This document shows positions 24,398 to 37,440 of a stretch of 64,000 bases of DNA, piece by piece; the first letter of the stretch is position 1, and each line of letters begins with the position of its first letter. Position numbers and translations under genes: made by a program. Location: contig AP031357.1 in NCBI GenBank assembly GCA_037833965.1, positions 268,001-332,000 on the forward strand. Reading direction: 5' to 3'. The notes beneath the pieces were generated by a model. The model was not told the DNA's origin, searched no databases, and was given only the letters and a program-made list of their open reading frames with translations. Source of the DNA: Marchantia polymorpha subsp. ruderalis (Eukaryota; Streptophyta; Marchantiopsida; Marchantiales; Marchantiaceae).

Positions 24398-24778
24398 CTA
24401 ATAAAAATCATTTACTAGTTCAAAATCAGAATCATTTTTCAAAAACATCTTTCCATACGATAATCTGTAGTAATCATGATCCATTAGCTGTCGAAACATC
24501 CGGTCTCGAAATCTGATTAGATCTGCTCGAGATCTGTAGAAATCATAGTGCACTAGCTGGTGCACTATGATTTCCAAAAATGAAACCCAAAGATGGAGTT
24601 CTTCATCAAGATATTTACCTCTTTCATCCTCCTTTGGTCGTTCGACTCTCCTACAGATATTTACTAAACATTCAACCAAGCTGCATGGTCGAAAACTAAA
24701 GAAACTAACAGCATATGTCTCCCACATGGAAAGATAAGGAGAAAAGAAGATGCAGAGACTTCGACTTCCAACTTCCAA
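24398..24778 (-). other. Unassigned ORF with weak internal duplication
   Basis: This 126-codon minus-strand frame lies upstream of the PHD gene. Its C-terminal half contains two related phrases, HQLVHYDFYRSRADLI and RQLMDHDYYRLSYGK, suggesting an old tandem duplication of about 60-70 bases. I do not recognise the protein and see no flanking splice evidence. It may be a chance ORF over a repeat, or a leader exon. Confidence 0.15.
24539..24574. repeat. Perfect 15-bp inverted repeat with 6-base loop
   Basis: Arms 24539-24553 and 24560-24574 are exact reverse complements around TAGCTG. The hairpin lies in the non-coding region upstream of the PHD gene. It is too short for a typical plant microRNA precursor on its own. 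Confidence 0.9.
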
Positions 24779-27172
24779 GATGGAAGAGACAGATAACAGT
24801 GCAACCTAGCCGAGAGGCAAGGCACGCAGAATAACACTATCAGTGGAAAGGAGTAACATCTTGAGCTGTAAAAAAGCGAATTAGTCACATATAGACCTGT
24901 AAAGAAGCTGAAATAGCGCGAAATTCTAGACAAGTCAGATACCGCTGGATACAAGAACTTAGATCTACTCTAGAGGACCGCAAGATATATCTTCATCGAC
25001 AATCTAGAGTGTCAACATTTTTTCAATATCTTTCAGGTGGAGAGCGTTGCACCAATAATTCAGATTAAAATCTAGACATAGCAACGTTAGTTGGTATATC
25101 TAGCTTGGTGCTTGATAAAAGCTTAAGTACTAAATCCTAAACCCATCATCAACGATTGACCAGCTCGGCAAGGCGTCCTAAACTGACTTTTCTTGTTATT
25201 TATGACCAGTATTTATGGACTAATGCACATTTCAAGGAATGGATCATATCGTTTAATGCGAAGCGAAAGGTGAATGCTCTCCAAGCCAAAAATTCTTGCA
25301 TTTCCACCCTTGTAAGTTACTTCGCAATAGAAATACAGCTACGTGCGCTATAAGATGACTAGAAGTACACTTGCATCTTAGAAATCCAACGCGGCTATAA
25401 ATTCCCCGTGATCCTTTTCATAATAAGGGCTTGGAAAATTTTGTTGTGTTAAAGGACAACATGGAAGTATGTTCTATTAACCACTGGCCCAATTCAACAT
25501 ATAAAAATAGATGGAATGGAGATATAGATGACCGATTGGAGTGAATTAACCAAGATTGATAATAGAGAAGCAGATATTACAATTGACTTGTCTCCAGTAA
25601 TAGAACCAAATTTCTGACCTCCATCCAGGTACTTGTAAACTTAAACGTTTTTTTCAAAAATCGGAGAGTACATGCCCAGCATATTGGGACACCAGGTCAT
25701 CTTAGTGGTTTAATTTTGTAGATAATAAATTTGTTATGGTAAGTAGGTGTTTCCTAAAAAAGGGCACATTATTTATCAAAAGCACGAAAGTTGAGAACTT
25801 AAATCTTAGTCTTCTTCTGTTCATCTCCGGTTCTCTCATTTAATCATAAGTGCGAAAGTATAGTGAAATGGCGTCCTCCTACAGTCCTTTACCAGTTTTA
25901 AAACATACCAAGTGAAAACAAACCCAGCTGGCTACTGTTCTTCTCGACTTTTCCCGGTTAATAAAATACCAACAGGAAATACCAATAAAACCAAAAGATT
26001 CAGTACACCATGTAACTCAAGACCAGGCAGTCTAAATGAATTAAAATAACAAAAGGTCGAAAAGATATTGTGATTAAACTTTCTGTTCAACAAATTATGA
26101 GGATCGCTGCATGTACACTGAGCTTAGAATGTGATGTATTATCCACCATCTAGAGCGACTCAAGCTAGCTAGGTGATAGCTGGAATAAATATTTAAAAGT
26201 GCTATGTCTGGTCAGTCTTCTCAGATAGAATCCTTGACCAGCTTCAGATGGTAATTCAATGACTATGGAGAAGAGGGTTAGTTAATAGGATGCAACCCAG
26301 TATAAATTTACAACGAACCTACGAAATGAGTTTGAAAAGATATGGGTGCAGGTAACTAAAACTAAACAAGACGGAACAAGCAGCTACGTGAAACACGAAC
26401 ACACTGATTTGACCATCAGACAATGTGAGAAGTCTGAAGTTGAACTATAAAAAAGACGAAGGCGAATTTACAGTTTGGTAATTCGCCTGACTACGATTCC
26501 CACGAGATTCAGATTTTGAGATCTCAAATCATATCGATGGGTGCTCAGCTATGCATAGAAAGTAATGCACATGTCTGCATTGTAGTGGATAGCTGAGAAT
26601 CTACTGTCAAAGCACGGGTAATGCTACGGATTGCTATACTCCAAAGATGTAAGATAAAAAGATACACAGATACAAAGCATAAAAGTCGGGTGCGTTAAAA
26701 TTAAACACCAAATTTTGCCTTGTCTGGAACAATCAGAGCTGTTCCGAATAAGGTCGAGAACAATCAAAACCCTAATAAGAGGTAGAATCCACAGCAGACC
26801 AACCGGAATATAGTAAATTTCAACTCAAAGGTTGATCGACTGCATCGGGGAGGAAAAACTAGTCCAAGGTCGGAAGGTGACGAGCACAATGACAACTCAA
26901 AGAGAGAAACAAAAGACTTCAGAAGTATGAAAGAGCCCCTCGCAAGGTGGTATACGTTCTTAAAAGAAACATGCTGGTGCACTCAGAGTAGAGCGCGTAC
27001 CGAACGACTGATCTGAGACAGGGGAAGAGCTGGAAGAAGAGTCACGGGCAGGCGCAGCAGATCGCCCGTTGTAAAGGAACAGCTCCCAATCTGGTCCTAG
27101 AAGTGATATGTTTCTGGATTATCTGTCTGTCTTTGACTGGAAGTAGTTCTCGGGGACCTCAGTAGTAGGCAA

Positions 27173-27187
27173 AGTAGTAGTAGTAGT
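27173..27187. repeat. AGT microsatellite
   Basis: Five uninterrupted AGT triplets, with further AGTAGT just upstream, in the GC-richer zone upstream of the PHD gene. Confidence 0.9.
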
Positions 27188-27199
27188 TTACAAGACGAC

Positions 27200-28066
27200 C
27201 TGAAACGGGAACGTGGCAGAGCCAGTCAATAACCAATCCCACGTTTGTCTCCCACCTGATTCGTTCCTTTGCTTTCTACGTTCTACTTCGCCTTAAAAAC
27301 GATGATTCACTTCTGCCGCATAAACAAAATCATATGTCAACCGGCTCGACTCACTCGAAGTATTTCGTGTACACTGCCACATTGGCTAAATGCACACTTT
27401 TGCCCTCTCGTCCTGCCAGCTATGCTATACATGAACAAACGTTCGTTCTATCTCTACGACCTTCTCTCCCATCCGTCCTCCAAACAAATCCATACAGCAG
27501 CAGCCAGCCTTTCTTTACCAAACCTTTTCCTGCTCTCTATCGCGAGCGAACGCTACTAACCTCCCCGACTCTACTCTAGTCCAGTCCAGTCCAGTCCAGT
27601 CCCGTCCGTTTACTACTACTACTTTCTTTCTTCCCCTACAATAAGAGTAAAGATGAACTCCAATCCTCATCGCAAAAGTCTAGTTTATGTGCGTCTACAC
27701 TTTGTACACTTCTACTTGTACACTCTAATCCGCCTGCATTCGCGATCTATCCAATTCCTCCCTCTCTTGACCCCCAAGCAGAAGAATTGGAACCTCCGTC
27801 TCATCTCTCCCCTTTCCGTCCGCTACTATTCTTTTCCCCCCTTTACACTGACACACAATCTCCCTCCCATCGTACGCCACTGTAGTCGAGCAAACGCTCT
27901 ACAAGCCAAAGCGCACCCATTCCAAACCCAAAGCTTAACTCAATTCCCTCCCCAGTGTCGGGAGAACGGGAGGAAAGACAAAGTGGGTCGCGAACCGTTT
28001 TTGCTACTTTCTCTCTTCCTGTTTTCTTTGGCAAATGGCAAATCCAAACAAACGCCTCCTCACTGA
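27200..28066. promoter_or_regulatory. Pyrimidine-rich, GC-richer zone, possible promoter of the PHD gene
   Basis: Composition changes here from AT-rich to C/T-rich on the plus strand (G/A-rich when read as leader of a minus-strand gene). It holds simple repeats and chance ORFs only. Such zones often mark promoters and leaders of plant genes. No core element can be assigned with confidence. Confidence 0.25.
27578..27602. repeat. CCAGT pentanucleotide repeat
   Basis: Four exact CCAGT units plus partial units at both ends, followed shortly by TAC triplets. It is a simple repeat in the presumed promoter zone. Confidence 0.9.
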
Positions 28067-29640
28067 CTCGCAAAAATGCCAACGGTGATAACCGGTACTG
28101 CCTTCTTTGTATTTTCTCCGCGCTCACACTATGATCATGACCTTGACCTGGCAATGAAATCAGAGGGGGGCGTCCCTTTACCCTAATTCATCAACCCCAA
28201 TCTAAACGTCTGTCTTGACCTAGCGTCGACATTTTGCCCCACCTCAAAATCACCGATAATTATGTGCCACCTAACCAATCTCTTCTTGACTTGTTTATAC
28301 CTTGTTGAATCAAAACGGCATTCTTTAAGATAAGACTCTTAAAGTCTTTTGTTGTACTTAGGGGCACAGTTTGATTCTCGGTAAAGTAACGGCACTTTGT
28401 ATTTTCGTCAACTTTTCATGACTAGCCATCGTTAATTAACCTGGTCAGTCTCTGGATGAATATATTGTGAAGGTGAAACTGAAACCATATTTCGATGGCC
28501 TTGCGTTCCACAATGAGGAAGTTTCTGCATTCTGCTTCTATTCATTTTGAGAGACTAAACTGTAAGTCGCTTTCTTAAACTACACAAATCCGACGTTGAA
28601 CGAAACTTCAAGTACTGTAGTGCTTCTCTTCCATTCCTTCCTGGAGTGAAACGTGCCACTTTCTTTACACTGAAGAAACTTCTGCATTCGTTGAAGCCTT
28701 ACGAAAGCCCAGGGTGCATGATCATATTGTTATGAAACTTTCTCCTGTTCTACCACACAATAGCTACGGAGTTTTGAGCGGCGTGTATCGACCTAGGTCA
28801 AGCTGACTTAAGCTCAGAACCATTGGATACATATGATGTAACCGCAAAGTGCAGGAAGGGAGTGAACTGAGTAAGTATGTCCTCAACACGACTTCCAGTG
28901 ACCCGAATCAACGAACAATGTTCCGTACAACACTGTTCAGAAACAGGATCTTCGGATGATCCCCTTTGTACGTAGTTTGAAGTCCGACCCACTGCCCTAA
29001 TTGTTCTCATGCTGTTCAGAACTCCTGCAGTGGAGGTTTCCTCATGCATGAGCTTCTCATTGGCCAGGAGCCTAACGTGATGCTCTGACTCCGAAGTCCC
29101 AGTGAACCGTGCTAATTACGATAACCCTTGTTGTCTATAGCCGTGATTGGGATCAGAGCCCGCTATGTCCAAACCCGTTGTGACCACGAGACAGACAAAC
29201 AGGCAGACCCACGGATTGATTGTCTTGTGACGGCTGTGATTGCAAATGTGAGATTTGCCACTCCCTTGAACTCTAAAATGTAGCTTCCTAACATTTGAAC
29301 GGTGACCACATGCTTGCTGGTGGAATCGCATTTTCTTCACATCACTGTATGGGTTCCAAGCAAATATGTGAACAAGTATATGAGCACCCCGGTACTACAT
29401 GTTTTCTGTTGCAATTCTGTCAAGTTTGTTGGTCCCTACTCCACGGGGTGGTTGTGAAAAGTTCTGGTCATATCATTGGGATGTGCTACATCCAAGTTTT
29501 GCAAAGCAACTTACCGGTGTATGGCGCGAGAGGAGAAGTTTGGAATCATATGACTTCCGTAGAAGGGGGAGATCAACTTCTTAAAACCCAAAATAATAAA
29601 AACCCATCGAGAGTTAAACAGAAGAAACCAAGAGGATAGG
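28067..29640. other. Mixed-composition intergenic DNA
   Basis: Several small frames exist on both strands (for example 29049-28798 minus and 29295-29639 plus), but none shows a family motif, signal peptide or splice structure that I can support. Confidence 0.3.
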
Positions 29641-32600
29641 ATGGGACTCGGAACCATAGCATCGCAATGTGATATGAGATCTCCAAATTATATAACTGAC
29701 AAGGTCTTCATCTTACAAATATCATCCACAAAATTGCCTTCGGTTATTGTTCCCTATGTATCGATGACGGGTATTCTCTATATATATGGCTGTTTGGAGA
29801 AATATGCCTGAAATTAACTATTCAATACTATGTATAGTGATGTGTAATACCTTATAACCAAGTAATAAATTCTCAATCAATCTATACAATTCATGTGGTA
29901 TTCTATAAATCTTAAGTAACAATGAGGTGCTATTTATCCTATTTTAAAACACAATATTATTCTATGATTATACCAGGTATCCTTTTGCCCTAACTTGGAT
30001 AAGCATATCAACACATATTATATTTATATTCTTGTGACTAAGATCTTGAATGATAACATAGAGAAATATATGTAGCTATATCCACACAAAAATTTAAAAA
30101 ATCAACTCATACTATAATTATTTAGTGTATCCCCATATTCACAATTTACAAATTGTTTATGCAGATGTATGTACCAAGGTAAGTAAAGGAGCTTGTTAGA
30201 GTTCAAAATTTGATGCACAATGCATTCAAATTTCAAACAGCACAAATTAGTTCTAGTATCATGATATATTATCACATCCATTCAATAAAACAATATATAA
30301 TAAACTCTTATTATTAAAAATAATAATATATTGATTTATTCCAACATATTATCAAAGCTCCTAATAAAAAGCATATATTGGTTGTCTTAATCATACTAGC
30401 GAAATATATCAACAATTCAATAAAAATGTATCTATATCTATATATTTTTATAGATATATAAAAAAAATCAATTTGCTGGTGATATACATCATGATATCGC
30501 CAAGCTTTAACTTCTATTAGCTTAATCTTGATTGATTAAATTAGTTAGTCTCTCAATATGTAAGAAAATGCTTTCAATAAAACAAAATAATAAAACATGC
30601 AATATCATGTGAGTGATGAATCACATATTTTATGATAATCTCCTCTTCTCATGTGCTTTTCTTTGTCTATTGTGTAAAATTATGTTTTGGATTTTAGCAA
30701 TCGATGTCAAAGGTTAATCAAATTGTCACAATAAATTTGACAAAGATGAACTTATGAAATGAAATCAAGAGCATATGGAAATGGAAGTTGTGAGCCTCAC
30801 CAGCCTTCTACATCAAGCACCACAGACAAATAAACAAGAAAAGAGTTCCCAAAAAATGAAAAAAAAATAGCCAAGCTTCAATAAAAATTGCCCTCTAGAA
30901 AGTCAAAATTGATTGATGGGCAAATTGTTAACTTTTTAACATCAAGAGAGTCGTAAAAATTGCTAATTCAAGCCAAACAACAAACATTGTTTGGAAACAA
31001 GGAGTATTATTTATCAAATAATTATTCTTCAGCTGACAAAAAAAGTATGGTTCTTTTTGCTGTTTATAACATAAAATTAACTATTATCTAGAATATCATA
31101 ATATTAGTCAAATAAATTTCTTTTTGCATCAACAATGCCAAATATAATGTCCAAAGTTTGACAATATAAGATGATTCTCACAAAGTTATGAAGAGCAAAA
31201 TATGATATAATCAAATATGATAAACTGATTAAATTTTGCTTTGAAAAAATTTAACTCAAAGATAAGATGAAGACTATGAAATTGTGAATTTACTTCTATA
31301 TTAAATTTAAAATCTTTGAAAGGATAAGATTAGATATGAATGATGATGATTGTGTATTATTTGAGAATTTAGAACCATAATTTTAATGCATAAAATTGTC
31401 AAAAACATTGTATGTTTCTTTACAGCTTGTGAGCTTCAAAAAATATTTCTTACAAAGAACTTAAATCACATCAATGATTTTAATTACCTGATAATTAATC
31501 TCTAAAATATTGAATTAAGGATAAAAAATGAATGTGAAAAGTTGTATCTTAAGTTTGTTAACTACTTATTAGACATCACCTCTGTTGTTTTATTTTGATA
31601 CATTAATAGTCATTAACAATAAGGTTGTAATTGATTTGTAGTTCAATGATTTACGGTGAAATATGATGTAATTATCTATTCATATTTTTCATCCTGTAAA
31701 ATATTAAATGTGATTTGAAGATTTTCATATTCACATAAAAACAAGTACAAGAAGTACTTTGAATTCAAACAAAACTTTTTATGTCAAAATATAAAGTCTG
31801 ATTATTTTTTATACCAAAAATCTTTTGAAATAAGATAAAAAATAATGACTTCAAGAATGCATGTCCTAAGATTTCTTTTAGCCAATGTGATTCAAAAAAG
31901 TGATCTTGAAAATGATGACTTACTCAATAATGAATCATGTAGAAAGAAGAATGACTTATACAATTCATGTCATAATATTGATGATGTCACAATTTATAAC
32001 ATTAACAAATGATACAACAATGAAAAAATAAGATAAAAATCTATTAATATTTTAAATTTATATATATTAAAAATGAAATGTAAAAAAACTTTAATGAAGC
32101 TCTAAATTGAAAATTATTCAAGTCAAATTTTCTTGATTTTGATTTGAAATGAGTAATATATGTCATATTGGATTAAGATACATTAGAAATAAATATTTAA
32201 TAATTCTTGTTATAATTTTTTATTATTTTGAAAAGATAGTAATTGATTAAGAATTGTGTAAACATTTTATTATGAATTTAGCATTATATAAGAGTCTTTC
32301 ATATAGAAATAGATAGTTTCAAAGTAGTAAGTTGATTATTAACTTAATGATGTTTACAAAAAATTTTCGAATTCTTTATTTCATTGGAAGTTATAAAATT
32401 TATTAAATAGTAAAAAACACAAAAAATTCTGTCAATTTCATTTTTCAAAAATAATACTTGTTGGAAATTCAAAATTTTTATAACTATTTAAAGTTTGAAA
32501 GGTTAAATTGAAATTTAAACTTGTCATAAACTAAAAATACTACATACAATTACTGAAGAAAGTGTTTTTTAGAAGGATTTAAAAATTTATTAGAAAAAAT

Positions 32601-35150
32601 TGCAATGAATCTTAGTTTCATGAAGGTTTATTATTAGTAACAATTTTTTTAAGAGATTAAATTTACAATTTTGATCAATGTGCATAATATACATATGAAT
32701 ATTTTTTATTTTACAAATTTTGATTTCAAGATGTTAAAATTGATTATGGTTTGATGAATTTTTTCCAAATTTACTTTGATTTGTGATTTTTGAATTTAAT
32801 TAAAAAAAATTAAAAATCAATTGTAATTTTTTGTTTTTTAATATATGTATCTCATACTTATTTATGAAATAACACTAGTAGGAAATTGAATCAAACATTA
32901 AAAAAGATGCAAATTTTTTTAGATAATTTGAACATTTAACTCAATTATTAAAGATATTAAGGTTATTTTCATCCATATTAAGTAGGCTGATTAAATTATC
33001 ATTATTAATCAAAGCTAGTAAAAATTTATAGCACTTTTTTTCAATCATTTTTTATGTAAAACAAAAATGATCTTGTTAATGTAGGTAGCAGTGATGAATT
33101 ACATATGTGAAATGTTATTTATGCTTGTACGTTATTGTGTTGGCCAAATGGATTCAACGTTTGACTTTTTGCCTTACCAATCAATATTGAAGTTAGATTT
33201 AGAAGCTCTTATGTCTCGTTGTATTAGTTTGTGACACTTGTTTAGTTTATGATCCAACAATTCTCATTCCAATTTTATTTTTGTAAAATATTTCAAGGCT
33301 TTCAGAAGAGATTCACCAAGCTTGACTTAATACAATCTTGTACTAGTTTCAACATCATCAAGCGTTCTTGTCAGTGTAGTGTGATAATGATGATGGAAGA
33401 TTTGTGAATGCATACTTTTTCAATGCAATTACAAGTCTTAAGCCAATTAGTTGTTGAATATTTTAGAAAAAAAAGGGGCAAAAAAATTAAGAGCTTTTGA
33501 GTAGTTGAGAGGACTTCTAATGTCTATGTGTGAGAATATACTGCAAACAAAACTTTGAAGAAAATAAGACCAAGTAATATCAATGATTACACAAAAAATC
33601 AATGAACCAAATTTAAATAATACAACAAGTTTAATACAACAATCTGTTTATTTTAAAAAAAATTTAAAAAGAAGATCGTATGTATTGATCATACAAGATC
33701 ATGCTTCAGGTTAATTCTAAAAGCGTGATCTCCAGATTGATTTCGATTTAAGATAAAGTTTTTAGATTTTTCAATAATTCACAATCTTTAAAGATTAATG
33801 TTCCAAATACTTGTTGTGTTTAAATATACTAGAATCTTTTTTTTTTAGAATTGAGGTGGAGCATGACAATTGATACCTATAAACTTTTAGACATTCAACT
33901 TGCAATTTAATCAATTGTGGAATGAATTGAATAAAACCTAATAATTTACAACAGAGTCTAACAAATCAAACTTAATATGTTGTCATAATTTTTTCGATTT
34001 GGAATATAGATTTGATACGATCATATCTATATCACAATAAAGATTTAAAACTTTTTGTTTCAAACTGATCTCAATGATAAGCTTAAAAAAATATATTTAT
34101 TTGATGATTCTGCTACGGTTACATATTAAGCTTCTATTGTAGACTGAGCTACTCACTTCTTCAAAATAGAGCATTCATCACCACTTTCACATTTTGTTTG
34201 TTCTTGGATAAATAGCTATACAATCAAGAATCAGAGATCTTGAACAAAATGATATTTTCTTATATTTTTAAGATCTATTTATTTTATTTTGCCAAATATA
34301 AACTTGATAGCTTAAGTAAGTATTCATTTCCTAAAATTAATAACAATTAAGATAACTATTGTTGTAGAACTAGTATGCTTTGATAACAATCTTGTGATGA
34401 CATAATTTTTTATGTTAAAAATTATTTTCAATAAAAAAGATGATGTTATTGCTTACATTTAAAACTTTATCATCATTCATGCGATGAAAAAATATTAAGA
34501 GCCATTGTTATTTTGCTTCAATCTCATTAATGACATTGACAAGTTTGTAATAACAAATAAATACCAAAATGAAGCATAATGATAAAGATTCGATCTCACG
34601 ACTAGTTCTATCCTACTCAAAATTGCTGAAAGCTTTCACTCTAAATTCTCCTTTGTTTCCTCTAAACCAAAAATGAAAGAATTGACCATTCTACCTAACT
34701 GCCAATGTTCTACGGCTCCGCTGACATCCTATCATAAAATGACTTTCAAAGTATCATATGACACCAGAGGATAGAAAAAGAAATCTCTCTCTCAAGCATG
34801 CTCTCCGCTTTTTCATTCTCCAACGTTAATTCCAAGTGATATCTCATAGATGCTTTATCTCAAGCTAAAAACCAAATCCTAAACATTCCACCTTCTAGAT
34901 TGAGGTTCTGGAAACGGAACAAATAATGAAGCTATGAGCTGACTCTCACTCAGCTTTAACTCAAATGGCTTTGTAATAACTCATCATGGTTCTAGACGAC
35001 TAGAATTCTTTCTCATACTCATAGCCCAAACACCCTCTCTCACACTAACTCATAACTAACTTGTAGTTTAGTCATAACTAGCTAGACTTGGTTATGTCTT
35101 GGCTAATCATCATTAATCGCTTGACTATTTCTACAACTTAGTACACATGT
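29641..35150. other. AT-rich gene desert
   Basis: About 5.5 kb of very AT-rich DNA contains no ORF of 60 codons or more on either strand over almost its whole length. Long A and T runs are frequent. I see no coherent gene, array or terminal repeat. It may be long-decayed, methylated transposon sequence, but no recognisable domain remains to prove this. Confidence 0.5.
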
Positions 35151-36522
35151 GCAACATCCGGTCTCACAGAACAAAGATGATGTCCATCTAAATCAAATGG
35201 ATTTGAGCCCGATAACATAATAGCAAGATGATGCTTGGCCCAAGGACGAGATCCTGGTGGACAAAGTTGAGACTTGGAGTGCATTTCATTGCAAGGACGC
35301 ACATTAGAGTACGTAAGGTTGCGACAAGAAGCGGGTGACCCCGATTGACACAAAGGCGAAGGTGACTCCTTCAAAGCCGAAGGATCATTGGCAGAAGAAA
35401 TCCAAACCTTCGGCCCAGCGAAATCTGTCTGCGACCGAAGACCTTCGGTCTTCAGCCAGCCGGACTCGCCTTTGAACGAGGCTCCAGTGGGGATACTTTG
35501 CCAAAAATATGACCCGGATATTAAGTATGAGGTCAGCTGTTTGCTCAAGGAGGCTCTACGCGGCAAGGAGTCAGCAGGAAAGAATTAATCAAAATTTGCT
35601 CCTACACCAAACACACCTCAGCCTGTAGAAGACGGTTAGCGGAAGACAGCCATGACTGCGATGAATGCGCACTATGACATAACGACGGACCTGTACTCAC
35701 ATAAGGCAAATATCACTTTCAGCAGCTGTTAGAATACAACAATATATACCGAAAGATGTTAGCAATGGCGTTGAGGCAACCCAAAAGAGTCGGAGCCGCC
35801 TCAAGTATACCAAATCCTACACAAAGACTTGAGAGTATAAGAAATCATCCGCAAGGTACCTATCTATTCGAGGTCAAGAGTAAGCATTATGACCGAGGAG
35901 AAAGCCCATGGGTTGGAATTTAAGAACTTCAAGTCGACGTCGAGTATCATACGCCTGGTTGAGCAGATACGAAGGAAACCTCTCAAAGTATTGCGCGATG
36001 TGCAAAACATCATCAAATAAGGGACATTTCCTCTTACTCATATCATTTTGAGGCATCTGATAAAGATGAGATACGATGTGCTGATCATATGACTGTGGTT
36101 GTACGGCGCAAGAGTTCTGACTTACAGGCACAGGCAGCTCCTACAGTTTTTTGGGACCCTAGTTAGGAGGAAGTACCAAAAATAACAATGTCGTGGCGCA
36201 AGATTTCGCACGAAGACAAGACAACTTCAACTAGTTGGGGTACACGTAGACGGAAGACACATCCTCTTCCGATAGTACCATAGATGTAAATTATTTAGAA
36301 TGTTACGAAGTAGACGAAGAAGAACAAGACATGCAGGAAGGGACTAAATAGCCATTACCTGTGGGGCTGAGGCGTAGCGAGATTAGTCATACGGAGGGGG
36401 TAATTAATCTTAGTGATTGTCATAACGTTGAGCTTAGTACACACAAGGTGATGAAAGTTTCCAGCCAAGTATTCGGGTTAGAACTAGATACTGTACGTAG
36501 ATTAGTCCAGAACTAGAAAGAT

Positions 36523-37210
36523 GTGTTTACCTGGAAAATTGAAGATATGAAAGTCATACCTTCACGTTATGGTGAGCACCGTATTGATCTTATGAAAGAT
36601 GTTGTACCGGTTCATCAGTGTCAGTACCGATTGAATCCTAAGTACTCTCTGCTAGTAAAAGATGAAATTGATAAGTCCTTGAGTGAAGGGATTATATATC
36701 AGGTGTTGAGCAGTGCATGTGTCTTTTCCATCGTTATCGTGCCAAACAAGAAGACATGGAAGATCCGGGTGTGCCAAGATCTCCAAAAGTTGAATGCTGC
36801 CACACAAAAGTACCACCATCCGCTGCCATTCACAAACGCAATTCTAGATCGTGTAGCAAAACATGAATGCTTAGTTTTTTGGATGGATTTTCAAGCTATA
36901 ACCAAGTATTCATTTGCGAGCACGATAAGGATAAGATTACTTTCATAACCAATTGTGGTATTTATGCATATCATAAGATGTACTTCGGGTTATGTAACGC
37001 ACCTGCTACTTTTCAGCGAATGATGACTACTATAATCCAAGACTATCTGAATAAATTCATGGAGATCTTAATTGATGATTTCTATGTCTTTGGTTCTTGT
37101 GAGCAACACTTTGCTCATCTACAGCAGACGTTTGACAAGTGCAGATAATCTCAACTGTCATTGCATTCGGAGAAATTGCTTCTTCTTCATGACTAGTGGT
37201 ATGCTTCTTC
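36523..37210 (+). pseudogene. Reverse transcriptase of the second gypsy relic
   Basis: The frame starts FTWKIEDMKVIPSRYGEHRI, then QYRLNPKYSLLVKDEI, VCQDLQKLNAAT and HHPLPFTNAILD. A one-base frameshift near 36875, in a run of six T, moves the reading to LDGFSSYNQVFI, ITFITNCGIYAY and GLCNAPATFQRMM. The catalytic box reads LIDDF near 37065-37080, so both aspartates are kept. The frame breaks again near 37145-37185 before the thumb motif FFFMTSG. These motifs are diagnostic for gypsy reverse transcriptase. The copy is less eroded than the first relic but cannot make a full protein. Confidence 0.9.
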
Positions 37211-37440
37211 TTCATTGCTAGATGGATATTACTTTTGCATGAGTTCAATTTCACGGTGCAGATACGGAAGGAAGTACATCACGAGAATGTTGACTATTTG
37301 TTTTGAATGTGGACACAACCCGAAGAGAAGGAGCTAATTGACAATTTTCCTGACGAGCAGTTGTTTCAGTTGTCTGCGAGTACAAACTTGAGGTATGCGG
37401 ACAATTATTCTAACTTGCTCACACTTCAGTGTCTTGACGG
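37211..37440 (+). pseudogene. Residual RNase H end and pre-integrase spacer
   Basis: Shortly after the reverse transcriptase thumb begins, the sequence jumps to FTVQIRKEVHHENVDYL, which matches the last part of the RNase H domain. DNFPDEQLFQLSA follows, a phrase of the region before integrase in this lineage. Some 200 or more codons that should lie between are missing. Integrase itself is not present. Confidence 0.6.

Larger units (their letters stand above)
20506..27200 (-). other. Upstream region of the PHD gene (possible leader exons and introns)
   Basis: The PHD coding exon starts behind an acceptor (TTGCAG at 20511-20506), so at least one exon lies further right. A candidate is 21141-21075 on the minus strand, which reads KREEVVKAPDNDISDQGRFC, but its phase does not join cleanly. 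The rest, to about 27200, has no recognisable protein and looks like intron, untranslated leader or intergenic DNA. Confidence 0.35.
35150..37440 (+). mobile_element. Second Ty3/gypsy relic in a GC-richer island
   Basis: This GC-richer block sits between two AT deserts. Its right half contains a gypsy pol in plus orientation: the pre-RT segment (about 36290-36520), reverse transcriptase (36523-37210), the very end of RNase H (about 37220-37290) and the spacer before integrase (about 37340-37440). Its left half has open stretches such as 35388-35588 that may be gag-related, but I cannot confirm this. No long terminal repeats were identified. It belongs to a different gypsy lineage from the element at 7087-13440, judging by the RT wording. 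Confidence 0.7.

Noticed and set aside
35138..35566. 142-codon minus-strand ORF at the edge of the second gypsy relic
   Set aside because: No recognisable domain. It overlaps the plus-strand open frame at 35388-35588 in a GC-richer block, where chance ORFs are longer.
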